DNA of 17,424 nt from a bacterium SM23_31 (GCA_001304035.1 LJUD01000041.1:1-17424); one strand, 5' to 3'. Positions 1 through 7,938 are shown, numbered from the stretch's first letter. Numbers and translations are program-made. The notes: generated from the sequence alone by a model not told the origin.

Positions 1-922
1 CTTCATCAAATGCTTGTTGCTCATCGATTTCTATGAATTTTACATCGATTTCGGCAACGACGTCAATCTGCTGGTCAAGCGGAAGACCTATTGTCCGTTT
101 AAAATCATCTTTCAGCCGCTTATAACTCAATTCCTGGGTAACTAAGGAGTTTTCTGCATTCATAAGAGTACTTTCCCACTGTAATTTATCCACTTCAGCC
201 AATATCCCGGCTTTATACTTATTATCAGCCATTTCGTAGTTCTTTTTCGTATTATCAAAATCAGCCTGTGCGATCTCGAGACGGCGTTTGGCTCTATAGA
301 GATTGTAAAAGTCTCTCATAACATTGAGCCAAATACTGTTTTCGGTTTGTTCATACTCTCTCTGCGCTATTGTAAAATCGCGGTTATTTTGATCCCAATC
401 AAATTTTTGTTCATTCGGCTGAAACAACGGCTGACTGTAACTTATGTTAAATGAGTCAGTCCAGTTGTGATTTTGTCTTTTGCTGCCGTCCTTTTCTAAA
501 GTGTACTGGTTGTTAGCACTATAATTCGTTCTAAACGAAATTGTTCCGTCAGTCCATCTTACCGGCTGAGTTATGTTCAGCGACGCACTCGTAGAAAAAC
601 TCTGGTTATTGGTGTATACATCGCCTGTCGGAGTAGCAATAGGTGTAATTCTTTTACTATATGACGGAAGACTCCAGGTTAACGTTGTTCGGGTTCTTTG
701 ATTCGCTTTTGCAAACTCAAGTCCTAGTTTGGATTGTTCAAACGAATTTTGCTGTCTTATAATATCGTTACTCTGTGTAAGGGCGATCCTCATGGAGGTT
801 TCCAGGTCGAGTACCATTACCTCCTGCGAAAATGCGTCGTTTACCATGCCGGTGAATAAAACCAGAACGAGGCATAATCCGGCAGTATTACGGATACGGT
901 TAATAATGTTTTTGTTCTCCAT
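1..922 (-). CDS. TolC-family outer-membrane efflux protein, N-terminal part (runs off left edge)
   Basis: An open frame starts at an ATG at 922-920 and stays open to the window edge (about 307 codons), so the C-terminus is missing. AAAGGAG lies 8 nt upstream (minus strand, 937-931), which fixes the start. Residues 1-33 look like a signal peptide (basic start, hydrophobic LCLVLVLFTG core, likely cleavage after AFS). The mature part begins with a TolC-type segment (LDLETSMRIALTQSNDI), then a beta-strand-rich stretch with alternating polar residues (about 80-180), then long helices with the typical YNLYRAKRRLEIA and NKYKAGILAEVDKLQWES patterns (about 205-265). This order fits the outer-membrane efflux protein family, which forms trimeric channels for RND, ABC or MFS exporters. 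Its own pump partner is not visible; it may serve the adaptor/RND pair at the right end, but that is only a guess. Family assignment is secure, substrate unknown. Confidence 0.88.
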   Translation of the reverse strand, partial: MENKNIINRIRNTAGLCLVLVLFTGMVNDAFSQEVMVLDLETSMRIALTQSNDIIRQQNSFEQSKLGLEFAKANQRTRTTLTWSLPSYSKRITPIATPTGDVYTNNQSFSTSASLNITQPVRWTDGTISFRTNYSANNQYTLEKDGSKRQNHNWTDSFNISYSQPLFQPNEQKFDWDQNNRDFTIAQREYEQTENSIWLNVMRDFYNLYRAKRRLEIAQADFDNTKKNYEMADNKYKAGILAEVDKLQWESTLMNAENSLVTQELSYKRLKDDFKRTIGLPLDQQIDVVAEIDVKFIEIDEQQAFDE

Positions 923-1123
923 TGTTCTTTCTCCTTTGTTAAGGTTACTGTGTTTGTTGTTTTTTTAATAAAAAAGTGTAAACATTTAATGCGAGGTTAT
1001 TAAACCATAAGTTGTGTATTTTTATAGTCATTAAAAATACAAATAAAAATGAATTTTGTTCAAATTGATTTACTATTACTTTCATAGATTCTTCTCTTTG
1101 GTTGATACCACAAACAGGGAAAC

Positions 1124-1151
1124 TTAACCGCACCCTAAAGGGTGCGGTTAA
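1124..1151. repeat. Perfect 12-bp hairpin at left end of array
   Basis: TTAACCGCACCC, a TAAA loop and GGGTGCGGTTAA form a perfect 12-bp stem. Near-identical hairpins with one C-to-T change (a G-U pair in plus-strand RNA) lie at 1327-1354 and 1528-1555, and a slightly shorter one at 1888-1913. None has a clean T tract, and no plus-strand gene ends nearby, so they do not look like ordinary terminators. Confidence 0.85.
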
Positions 1152-1351
1152 TAGTTGCTTCTCCACTACTGATTGTTTAACCGCGTCCATAGTGCTGCGT
1201 TTAATAGTTGCTGCCTCAGTACTACTTTAACCGCATCCCAAGTGTTGCCGATAATAGTCGCTGCTCCACTACTACCATAACCGCATCCCAAGTGTTGCCG
1301 ATAATAGTCGCTGCTCCAGTACTACCTTAACCGCATCCTTAAGGGTGCGGT

Positions 1352-1369
1352 TAATAATAATAATAATAA
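1352..1369. repeat. (TAA)6 microsatellite
   Basis: Six TAA trinucleotides directly follow the hairpin at 1327-1354. The matching position in the second copy of the larger duplication has nine (1553-1579), so the tract has changed length since duplication. Confidence 0.9.
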
Positions 1370-1372
1370 TAG

Positions 1373-1477
1373 CCGTTACCCTGCTGCGCTCCAGCCAAAC
1401 GGGCATCGATTTTTTCCCTGCGTGTTCAAGTTTACCGCACTGTGGTCTCATCGGGATAACTTGAACCGGATGTGTGA
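1373..1477. repeat. 105-bp direct repeat, copy A
   Basis: This runs from CCGTTACCCTGCTGCG to CCGGATGTGTGA and is repeated at 1580-1684 with only two mismatches. It contains its own inverted repeat, GTTCAAGTT (1424-1432) and AACTTGAAC (1458-1466), separated by 25 nt and kept in both copies. Together with the hairpin, the TAA tract and one 50-bp unit it forms a larger unit of about 200 bp that has been duplicated in tandem. Confidence 0.9.
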
Positions 1478-1552
1478 CTAACCACATCCATAGTGCTGCC
1501 GGTAGTGGTTACTGCTCCATTATTACCTTAACCGCATCCTTAAGGGTGCGGT

Positions 1553-1579
1553 TAATAATAATAATAATAATAATAATAA
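1553..1579. repeat. (TAA)9 microsatellite
   Basis: Nine TAA trinucleotides follow the hairpin at 1528-1555 and run directly into the 105-bp repeat copy B. This is the expanded counterpart of the six-unit tract at 1352-1369. Confidence 0.9.
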
Positions 1580-1684
1580 CCGTTACCCTGCTGCGCTCCA
1601 GCCAAACGAGAATCGATTTTTTCCCTGCGTGTTCAAGTTTACCGCACTGTGGTCTCATCGGGATAACTTGAACCGGATGTGTGA
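1580..1684. repeat. 105-bp direct repeat, copy B
   Basis: Second copy of the segment at 1373-1477, differing only in the GGGC versus GAGA stretch after CCAAAC. The near identity implies a recent duplication or ongoing gene conversion. Confidence 0.9.
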
Positions 1685-2021
1685 TTTACGTCATCCTTCA
1701 GAGTGTTGATAATAATCGCTTCTCCACTACTGCTTGTTTAACCGCGTCCTTAGTGCTGCCGATAGTGGTTGCTGCTCCACTACTACCTTTACCGCATCCC
1801 AAGTGCTGCCGATAGTGGTCGCTGCCCCACTACTACCCTAACCGCATCCATAGTGGTGCCGATAGTGGTTACTGCTCCATTATTACCTTAACCGCATCCT
1901 TAAGGGTGCGGTTTTGGAGCAGGTTATCCCAAATTGATCACTATGTCCCAAATCCGCTCCTGCAAAGCAAAATGAATATGTAATTTCTTATTATCCTGAC
2001 GTTTTCATAAGATTTAGAAAT

Positions 2022-2077
2022 ATCCCGCTTAGCAGGATTGTTATTTCGACCGGAGTCCCGATCCCGCTTAGCGGGAT
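2022..2077. repeat. Pair of ATCCCGCTTAGCGGGAT palindromes
   Basis: Two copies of a 17-nt palindrome, 39 bp apart: ATCCCGCTTAGCAGGAT (2022-2038, one arm mismatch) and ATCCCGCTTAGCGGGAT (2061-2077, perfect 7-bp stem, 3-nt loop). Both continue into a similar TTG(T/C)TATTT. They lie about 105-160 bp past the stop of the minus-strand M1-like gene. They could act as a weak transcription end signal or belong to a dispersed palindromic repeat family; no T run follows on the minus strand. Confidence 0.6.
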
Positions 2078-2147
2078 TGCTATTTTACAGTAGGTCTAAT
2101 ATATATTCGGCTGTTGGACTAAAAGTTTTTAACGGATTAGTTATTTA

Positions 2148-2159
2148 CTTACATGTAAG
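2148..2159. other. 12-bp perfect palindrome CTTACATGTAAG
   Basis: A perfect palindrome 24 bp past the stop codon of the M1-like gene. It resembles an operator half-site pair, but no promoter or plus-strand gene is next to it, so no role can be assigned. Confidence 0.3.
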
Positions 2160-2182
2160 ACGATTGACACGCAGCAAAGGTT

Positions 2183-4768
2183 TCAATACTTGTCAGGCGG
2201 GCTGCCGGGTTCAACCGGCACAAAGCGCACGGCATCGGCAATCACTCTGCCGTCTGCATCGTCCGAAAGTTGCACGGCAGCGGCAGCACCTTGTTCAAAG
2301 TAGTACTGACCGAGGCTGTTCCAGCCGGGATCCGCAATGCGCCATTCGAGGAAAAACTCGCCGGTTCTCTTGTCGTGGTTAACGGCATTATTGGTTCCGG
2401 CATTAACGAAGGTTCCTTCTGGTATTGTATATTTGAATTTAGTAGCGATGGTTCGCTCCAACCATTTATATCCGCTGTCTTTCATCTCAAAAATATAAAC
2501 CTGAACGTCATATACACCCGATACAGGAATGTCGGTCTCCCATTGCGCCGGCATTAATCCTGTGCCTTTATTCTTAAGGCGATAGGTAAATTTATATTTT
2601 CCGAACGCATTCTCCATTACTCTCACCGACCAGGCATTTTGATTCCTAACCGGTCTAAAATACCGCTGTTCATCAAGCTGGATAACTTTAAATCCCGGAT
2701 CGAGGTCATCGATGATTATTTCCCCCGTTTCCTCGGTAAGAACGTTTACAACTTTAATTCCGTCCCACGCCTGCCGTTTATCAAAATCGTCCGGAATGCG
2801 AACTTTTTTCCGCAGTGCGTTCTGGTTCTGGGAGAACACGGGATCGACAATAATTTCCACAGGAACATCATCCGAGAGAAAGTTGAATTGAAGTTCTTGA
2901 TTATCCTGAATCTCACTCCTTTTTACAAGTTGTCCCCCTTCTGTCGTGAGCGCCACTTTAAGAAATCCCGGGTCTTTTTCACCATTCTTTATCTTTAGTT
3001 CAACCTGATACCGGACTCCCTGTTTTCCTCCTTCAAGTTTATAGGCATCGAGCGCCGTTATTACGTATCCCGGAAAGGCTGTGCTGTATAACCAACTGTT
3101 AAAAAACCAATTCAATGATTCGCCGTGAACCTCTTCACAAATTTTCTGGAAATCTTTTACTGAAGCATTTTTATATGCATATTCGTTTAAAAACCGCTGA
3201 AGAACCATTTTATATTTTTCAGGCGTTATAATTTCCTGTAATATATAATTAAGTTTTAGTCCTTTGAACTTCATAACGGCGTGAAAGTTAACGCTTTCAG
3301 GGTCGGGTCTCATTTCACCGAGCGAATTCGTTCTGACATACCGGTACATTGTGTCAATATGGACGCCGAACGTCTGTTGAAATTGCCATGCATTCCAATC
3401 GAATCCCCCGCCGAAATCTACAAACATTGTTGGTCGGGTTTCATTGGTAACAAAAAAATTCAATTCGTTTGTAACTAACTGCTGCAGGAATTTGTCGAAA
3501 TAATACTCAAATAATGGGTATAGTTCGCCTGTGAAATTTACTCGTTGAGACCAAAAGCTTGACATTGGTGTCGGAATTTGCCTGCTGCCGAAAGCCCACA
3601 TTTGATCACTAAAAATCCAGTTCAGAACCATATTGATAAATAATGACTTTTTAATATCTGCATCCGTTATTTTCTCTCCACTTCTTTCTGTCCTGTCTAT
3701 TCGTCTTTTAAAGTCCCGTTCATAGGATGTAGCAACCGAATACTCCGGCAAAAGAATCATTCCGGCTTGCGCAATTGCTTCGGAATACAGCCCTTCATCC
3801 TGGTACCATTGTATCGATAACGGCACTTCAACATACGTCAATGACGGAAACGGGTAGTCGAGACCGGTAATTTCATTAATTCCTCTCAAAGCATCCGCTA
3901 TGACCGAACGGATGTCTTCTTTGATTTCACTGAAAAACTCCACAATTTGCGCATGTTTTTCACTTACGTACAATTGAAAATCTATACCGGAAACGTTCAT
4001 TGAATATGTTTTATACGCACCCGCCACAAAAGCGATGCCTTTGACCGGCGTCGATGTATTAAATTGGAACCGGTTTCTTCCCGATACAGTTGTTGAATCG
4101 ACCGATTCGAGCAGTCCCGGTGCGAGAGCCGTGAGGTCTTTCGGAACATCAAACGACCACTCTCCGGTAAAAAAATTAACCGGCGCTTTATCGGGATAAA
4201 TATAAGTGTACGGATTATACAATTGTGGATACCAGAAGCTTTCCGGCAGTAGGTACGAGTATTCCCTGTTTAGCAGAACCGGTTCGTTTTCAAAGGTTGA
4301 TGTCGGCAGCAATGCATTTTCGTTCTTATTATTCAGTATACCCGGGTCTTTTTCTTTTCGTCTCAAATAGACGACCCTTGTGTCGATATCTCCCCGGTAT
4401 TCAAGAATAATTTTTATGCTCTCCCCATTTTGTAACGGCTGGGAAAGATTTACAATAAGTTCCAGAGTATTTTGTTTATAAGAAAGTTCTCTGCCGTGTT
4501 CATCTTTTATCCGTACTATTTTAAGACCGGGATTCAAGACCAGGGGAATGTTTCGGTTCGAAGTAAAGTTATTTGCCTGTATCGTCATCTCTGCTGTCGC
4601 CTGAACAGGCAGGTTATTTTTAAAAAGCTCATATTGCAGCGAATAATGGGAAACACTATATACATTCTCATCATCAGTGGTGTATGCTGTCTTAAGCGAA
4701 GTGTTTCGGATTTCCTTTCGATTTTCTTCATAGTGTGTAAAAAAGCCGCTGTGATATAATAATATCAA
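2183..4768 (-). CDS. M1-aminopeptidase-like protein without HExxH, with C-terminal golvesin-like domain
   Basis: An 861-codon frame opening at a TTG (4768-4766) inside the end of the upstream permease gene. Residues about 36-250 match the N-terminal beta domain of M1 peptidases. Residues about 250-565 resemble the catalytic region and its surroundings (PYPFPSL-TYVEVPLS-like stretch at 305-318, AQAGMILLPE at 333-342, FFNSWLYSTAFPGY at 555-568). Where M1 enzymes have HExxH the sequence reads NMVLNWIFSDQMW (379-391), so no zinc site is visible and the protein is probably not an active peptidase. A beta-rich region follows, and residues about 735-853 match golvesin-like modules (DIPVSGVYDVQVY, GWNSLGQYYF, SDDADGRVIADAVRF), which are normally extracellular. 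There is no signal peptide, so export would need the adjoining permease. The real start may be a fusion with that permease (see the T6 run). The M1-like fold is fairly sure; loss of catalysis is inferred from the missing motif. Confidence 0.8.
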   Translation of the reverse strand: MILLYHSGFFTHYEENRKEIRNTSLKTAYTTDDENVYSVSHYSLQYELFKNNLPVQATAEMTIQANNFTSNRNIPLVLNPGLKIVRIKDEHGRELSYKQNTLELIVNLSQPLQNGESIKIILEYRGDIDTRVVYLRRKEKDPGILNNKNENALLPTSTFENEPVLLNREYSYLLPESFWYPQLYNPYTYIYPDKAPVNFFTGEWSFDVPKDLTALAPGLLESVDSTTVSGRNRFQFNTSTPVKGIAFVAGAYKTYSMNVSGIDFQLYVSEKHAQIVEFFSEIKEDIRSVIADALRGINEITGLDYPFPSLTYVEVPLSIQWYQDEGLYSEAIAQAGMILLPEYSVATSYERDFKRRIDRTERSGEKITDADIKKSLFINMVLNWIFSDQMWAFGSRQIPTPMSSFWSQRVNFTGELYPLFEYYFDKFLQQLVTNELNFFVTNETRPTMFVDFGGGFDWNAWQFQQTFGVHIDTMYRYVRTNSLGEMRPDPESVNFHAVMKFKGLKLNYILQEIITPEKYKMVLQRFLNEYAYKNASVKDFQKICEEVHGESLNWFFNSWLYSTAFPGYVITALDAYKLEGGKQGVRYQVELKIKNGEKDPGFLKVALTTEGGQLVKRSEIQDNQELQFNFLSDDVPVEIIVDPVFSQNQNALRKKVRIPDDFDKRQAWDGIKVVNVLTEETGEIIIDDLDPGFKVIQLDEQRYFRPVRNQNAWSVRVMENAFGKYKFTYRLKNKGTGLMPAQWETDIPVSGVYDVQVYIFEMKDSGYKWLERTIATKFKYTIPEGTFVNAGTNNAVNHDKRTGEFFLEWRIADPGWNSLGQYYFEQGAAAAVQLSDDADGRVIADAVRFVPVEPGSPPDKY

Positions 4769-5438
4769 GATTTAACACACCTGTTAAATCCGAAGGAAAT
4801 AGAGGGAGAAAAAATCCAACATAATCAGCGAAAAGCCACAACTGATTCATTGAAAATGCCTTGTTATAAGAAAGAAGAATCATTCCGATGGTGTATGACA
4901 AAACAAAAATGAATACAACGAATGAATTTCTTAAAAGCGAAGAGACGAATATGATAAAAGCAGCCGCAAACAACAAACCCGGCAAGTTTAATATAAGAAA
5001 AAATTTAAAATAATAGGTAAGCGACCATGTGTCATTGACAATCCGGTTTGCAATAGAAAGAAACAGCACTACGGTAAGCGTGAGGAGTACTAACGGAATA
5101 ATAATTCCTAAGTATTTACCAAAAATATATTCAAGATTGGTCATTGACCTCGAATTCATCACTTCGTCGACCTGAGCCCTGGTGTCTTTTTCCCTGAAAT
5201 CTCCGGTTAAAAAAATGATAATTACAATCTGAAAAATGTTAAAATAGCTGAACATAACATACGGACCCGCTCCCTCAAGTCCCTGCCAGCCGACATTTGT
5301 TCCGACACGGTCGGCAATAATAAATAAAACATTGAAAAGGATTGGTAAAAATACCCCTATTGCCACGATAATCCAGAACTTCCACGTCCTGACAAGCATT
5401 AATGATTCATATTTTACTATCGAAAAGAGATTGAGCAT
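4728..5438 (-). CDS. ABC-2 type transporter permease (probably N-terminal part of a fused protein)
   Basis: The ATG at 5438-5436 has AGGG 6 nt upstream. The 236 residues show five clear membrane segments at about 21-41, 60-78, 109-129, 144-166 and 170-188, and a charged cytoplasmic loop (DFREKDTRAQVDEVMNSRS) after the second, typical of ABC-2 permeases. After LWLFADYVGFFLPLFPSDLTG the frame ends at a TGA just after ISQRLFYTL, about where a sixth helix would be expected. The gene lies 172 bp downstream of the ABC ATPase and overlaps the M1-like frame by 41 nt. With five helices and the N-terminus inside, a fused M1-like domain would face the periplasm. Substrate unknown. Confidence 0.82.
   Translation of the reverse strand: MLNLFSIVKYESLMLVRTWKFWIIVAIGVFLPILFNVLFIIADRVGTNVGWQGLEGAGPYVMFSYFNIFQIVIIIFLTGDFREKDTRAQVDEVMNSRSMTNLEYIFGKYLGIIIPLVLLTLTVVLFLSIANRIVNDTWSLTYYFKFFLILNLPGLLFAAAFIIFVSSLLRNSFVVFIFVLSYTIGMILLSYNKAFSMNQLWLFADYVGFFLPLFPSDLTGVLNLDIIISQRLFYTL
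4739..4744 (-). other. T6 run at the permease/M1 frame break
   Basis: On the minus strand the permease frame reads CGG CTT TTT TAC ACA CTA TGA, and the M1-like frame uses GGC TTT TTT ACA CAC TAT. Removing one T from this run joins the two frames into one protein of about 1,080 residues. It could be a homopolymer sequencing error, a real frameshift mutation or a slippage site. Confidence 0.6.
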
Positions 5439-5530
5439 TTTATACCCTGAATTTATTATCTATTCTCTCGCAAAGAGTCCTCAGTTTTTAATTGTCAATT
5501 TTCAAATGTCAGCCAACAGCTTTATTTTTC

Positions 5531-5577
5531 CATTGCGTCTTGGCGGCTTTGCCGCGTAGTAACCACTCCGTGGCAAA
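5531..5577. repeat. Palindromic intergenic repeat-like segment
   Basis: In the 172-bp gap between ATPase and permease lie GCGGC-TTT-GCCGC (5543-5555, perfect 5-bp stem) and CCAC-TCC-GTGG (5563-5573). The minus-strand text, with CGGCAAAGCCGCC and AAGACGCAATGG, resembles the GC-rich 'cgcaaagacgcaa' intergenic repeats I recall from many environmental genomes. That likeness is from memory; only one copy is in the window. Confidence 0.4.
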
Positions 5578-5610
5578 ATATAAACAGTTATGATCACATT
5601 TACTTTTAAT

Positions 5611-6546
5611 TTAATTAGCCTGAGTGTTATATAGTTCCTCGTATTCATGCAATTTTGTTCCGGTTTGAATCTCCATGAAATAAATATACGCATCTTCCAT
5701 ATTTGGTTCGACTTTCTCAGCAGAAAATCCATTAACTTCTTCGGCAACAACCCTAACCTCGACATGCTCAGGCTGCATAACCATTGAAATTATACTGACG
5801 TTTTCTTTTATGTGTTTCAATTCATTATGGGCTATTTTGAGTATCCAGGTCTTGCCGCGGGCGTTATTTAAAAGTTTAGCCGGTGTATCACAGTAGACAA
5901 TTTTACCCTGATGTATAATTGCAAGGTTATTGCATGTGCTTGAAATATCGTTTACAATATGTGTGGATAGGATAATAGCCATCTGACCGCTGATTTCCGA
6001 AAGAAGATTCCGAAATCTTATACGTTCTTCAGGATCAAGACCCGTAGTAGGTTCATCAACGATCAACAGGCGGGGAGAACCGACGAGTGCCTGGGCGATG
6101 CCAAGCCGCCTAACCATGCCTCCTGAAAACGTCTTTACTTTTCTGTTTTTCAAATCATCGAGATTAGTCAGGCTCATAATGCGGTCTACTTCCGCTTTTC
6201 GGGCTTTTCTGTCTTTTAGGCCGTTCAATCTGGCAATGTAATCGAGAAATTCCTGGGCGTATAGTTGGGGATATACGCCGAATTCCTGCGGCAAATACCC
6301 GAGCAGACGGCGAATTTTTTTCCGCTTTTTAAATAAATCGTAGCCGTAAATCGAGACTTTGCCGGATGTAGGTTTTAGCAGCGTTGCGAGTATCTTCATC
6401 ATAGTCGTTTTACCTGCTCCGTTAGGACCAAGAAGCCCGAACATACCGGTGCCGATTTTGAGATTTACGTCATCGAGTGCGGTAAATTTCGACCTGCCCC
6501 GGCTGTATAACTTATATAGATTCTGTATATCGATGTAATTGTCCAT
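5611..6546 (-). CDS. ABC transporter ATP-binding protein
   Basis: A 311-residue ATPase if started at the ATG at 6546-6544 (MDNYIDIQNLYKLY); a GTG nine codons upstream (6573) is possible but less likely, and neither has a strong Shine-Dalgarno sequence. Visible motifs: Walker A GPNGAGKTT (40-48), Q-loop LPQEFG (Q87), signature FSGGM (140-144), Walker B LLIVDE (160-165) with the catalytic glutamate, D-loop GLDPEE, and switch His196 in LSTHIV. All key residues are present, so it should hydrolyse ATP. The C-terminal ~100 residues are a variable accessory part as in drug- or lipid-type ABC-2 exporters. It sits directly upstream of the permease and M1-like genes on the same strand and very likely powers them. 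Confidence 0.93.
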   Translation of the reverse strand: MDNYIDIQNLYKLYSRGRSKFTALDDVNLKIGTGMFGLLGPNGAGKTTMMKILATLLKPTSGKVSIYGYDLFKKRKKIRRLLGYLPQEFGVYPQLYAQEFLDYIARLNGLKDRKARKAEVDRIMSLTNLDDLKNRKVKTFSGGMVRRLGIAQALVGSPRLLIVDEPTTGLDPEERIRFRNLLSEISGQMAIILSTHIVNDISSTCNNLAIIHQGKIVYCDTPAKLLNNARGKTWILKIAHNELKHIKENVSIISMVMQPEHVEVRVVAEEVNGFSAEKVEPNMEDAYIYFMEIQTGTKLHEYEELYNTQAN

Positions 6547-6653
6547 AATGCACCGTAATATCGAGTATTTCACTTATAGCGAAGCTATGGCTATGCTTAT
6601 TAGACGGATTTTTTCATAAAAGTTTTGCATTTTTTTATTAGACCGGGCTATTT

Positions 6654-6685
6654 CCATGCTTTTTATCGCATGGTACGGCAACCTT
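6654..6685. other. Small hairpin and ACGGCAACCTT motif in intergenic gap
   Basis: CCATGC-N8-GCATGG (6654-6673) is followed by ACGGCAACCTT (6675-6685). The latter also occurs, reverse-complemented, inside the GC-rich hairpin repeat at 15739-15763. The rest of the 185-bp gap (6547-6731) is AT-rich without a gene. The hairpin has no T tract suitable as a minus-strand terminator. Confidence 0.35.
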
Positions 6686-6731
6686 AGCATACAATTGACT
6701 ATTTCTCAAAACGAAAAAAATTAAGAAAAAA

Positions 6732-7703
6732 TCAGGGGAGCGTTTCTACCTTTATAACGGTACCATTCCTGCCGCAAATTAATCCGAAATCGGTATTAAA
6801 AAAATAGACTGATAAAAAGTCATCTACAACACCTGTTTCCAATCGCTCCCAGGACTTGCCGCCGTTCAGCGTATACAAAAACAAACCGTCTTTCCCGACT
6901 GCCCAGCCGCTGTGTGTATCAATAAAAAATATATCATTTATTTTGTATTCCTCGGTGCCTCTTGATACTTTCCATGTTTTCCCGCCGTTTGAGGTTGTAT
7001 ATACACCGTTTTCACTTCCGGCTGCCCAGCCCGACTCACGATTAATAAAAAAGAGCCGTTCTAACGGTAAATTCGATTCGGATTGTTCCGGCAACCAGGA
7101 TTTACCGCCGTCTCCCGTTTGGAGCAAGCCGTCGGATGTGCAGCAAATACCGGCAGCATTATCTAAGAAAACCAGGCTGGATATATGAGAAACAGGTGTA
7201 TTGCATTTGTTCCACTGCTTGCCGCTGTCCGTTGTACTGTATAAAAGCCCTGCCGCTTTTTGATTTTTCATACCACCGGCAATGAAACCGTTATTTTCGT
7301 TAAGGAACCATACGGCTGAGAAAGAACTTTCGGTATCTCCGACGGTAATAGAACTCCATGTTTTTCCACAATCGGTTGTGGATAAAAGTATGCCGTTTTC
7401 TCCGGTTACCCAACCGGTATTCTGATTGATAAAATACATATAATTCAATGCAATCCCATCCGGTTGACGGAGTCGTGACCACGATTCACCGGAATCCTCC
7501 GATTTGTATATAGACCCTTCTGCTCCGGTTAACCAGATATTTTCCGGATCATTGATTGTTATCTTAGTAAAATCCTCAGTCGAAAGCAGGTCAACTTTCC
7601 AGAAAAGATACTGCGGCACGCCCTTTAATAAATAGGAATATACACCATAAAGAAGTGCCGCAAAAATTATTGCCGCAATTATATATATAGACCGGAATTT
7701 CAA
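6732..7703 (-). CDS. Membrane-anchored Ycf48-like beta-propeller protein
   Basis: A 323-residue protein with a TTG start (7703-7701), supported by AAAGGGGTG placed about 7 nt upstream; a stop codon shortly upstream leaves no ATG alternative. Residues about 5-25 are a hydrophobic anchor or uncleaved signal, so the rest should be periplasmic. Six Asp-box (BNR) motifs of the form S-x-D-x-G-x-x-W occur near 68-75, 108-116, 156-164, 196-203, 237-244 and 278-285, alternating with SGWAVGKDG-type motifs as in Ycf48/HCF136-like propellers. In cyanobacteria Ycf48 assists photosystem II assembly; in non-phototrophs such proteins have no settled role, and nothing here suggests photosynthesis. It lies 185 bp upstream of the ABC genes on the same strand, so co-transcription is possible but not shown. 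Confidence 0.85.
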   Translation of the reverse strand: MKFRSIYIIAAIIFAALLYGVYSYLLKGVPQYLFWKVDLLSTEDFTKITINDPENIWLTGAEGSIYKSEDSGESWSRLRQPDGIALNYMYFINQNTGWVTGENGILLSTTDCGKTWSSITVGDTESSFSAVWFLNENNGFIAGGMKNQKAAGLLYSTTDSGKQWNKCNTPVSHISSLVFLDNAAGICCTSDGLLQTGDGGKSWLPEQSESNLPLERLFFINRESGWAAGSENGVYTTSNGGKTWKVSRGTEEYKINDIFFIDTHSGWAVGKDGLFLYTLNGGKSWERLETGVVDDFLSVYFFNTDFGLICGRNGTVIKVETLP

Positions 7704-7938
7704 GGTAACACCCCTTTAATTAAATTAACACTTTAGCATTTCTTGCAAAGTCTTTAAATATGTAAAAAATTTTCTATAACATACACGGGCTTTTTTATTT
7801 AACGCATACTATTTCCAGAGGTTCCTCATGTTCATCTACTTTTACACTTTAAGCTGTTAAATATAAATTACCGTTCAATATTTAAAATGCCTTAAAAAGT
7901 ACGAAAAAAAATTAATATAAAAAAATATAAAATATTTC

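Larger units (their letters stand above)
1124..1913. repeat. 50-bp-period repeat array with embedded hairpins
   Basis: The motif CCGCATCC (with small variants) recurs at 1128, 1181, 1231, 1281, 1331, 1482, 1532, about 1690, 1742, 1792, 1842 and 1892. The spacing is exactly 50 bp within the runs 1181-1331, 1482-1532 and 1742-1892. A typical unit reads CCGCATCCCAAGTG, then TTGCCGATAATAGTCGCTG, then CTCCACTACTACC. Some units carry a complete hairpin (TTAACCGC...GCGGTTAA) instead of only its left arm; these are at the two ends of the array and twice inside. Several later units (1742, 1792, 1842) also hold an internal inverted repeat TAGTGG-N8-CCACTA or a wobble version. As 50 is not a multiple of 3 and the open frames here are broken and rich in poly-isoleucine, I read it as non-coding. 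Function unknown. Confidence 0.85.

Noticed and set aside
1272..1671. Protein-coding ORFs over the repeat array on either strand
   Set aside because: They consist of repeat sequence read through in shifting frames, with runs of isoleucine from the TAA/ATT microsatellite; the 50-bp period breaks the frame and no binding site precedes them.
1124..1913. CRISPR array
   Set aside because: The whole 50-bp unit is conserved, with no constant repeat alternating with unique spacers, and no cas gene is present.
6654..6673. Rho-independent terminator for the propeller gene
   Set aside because: The stem is only 6 bp and is not followed by a T run in the minus-strand direction.
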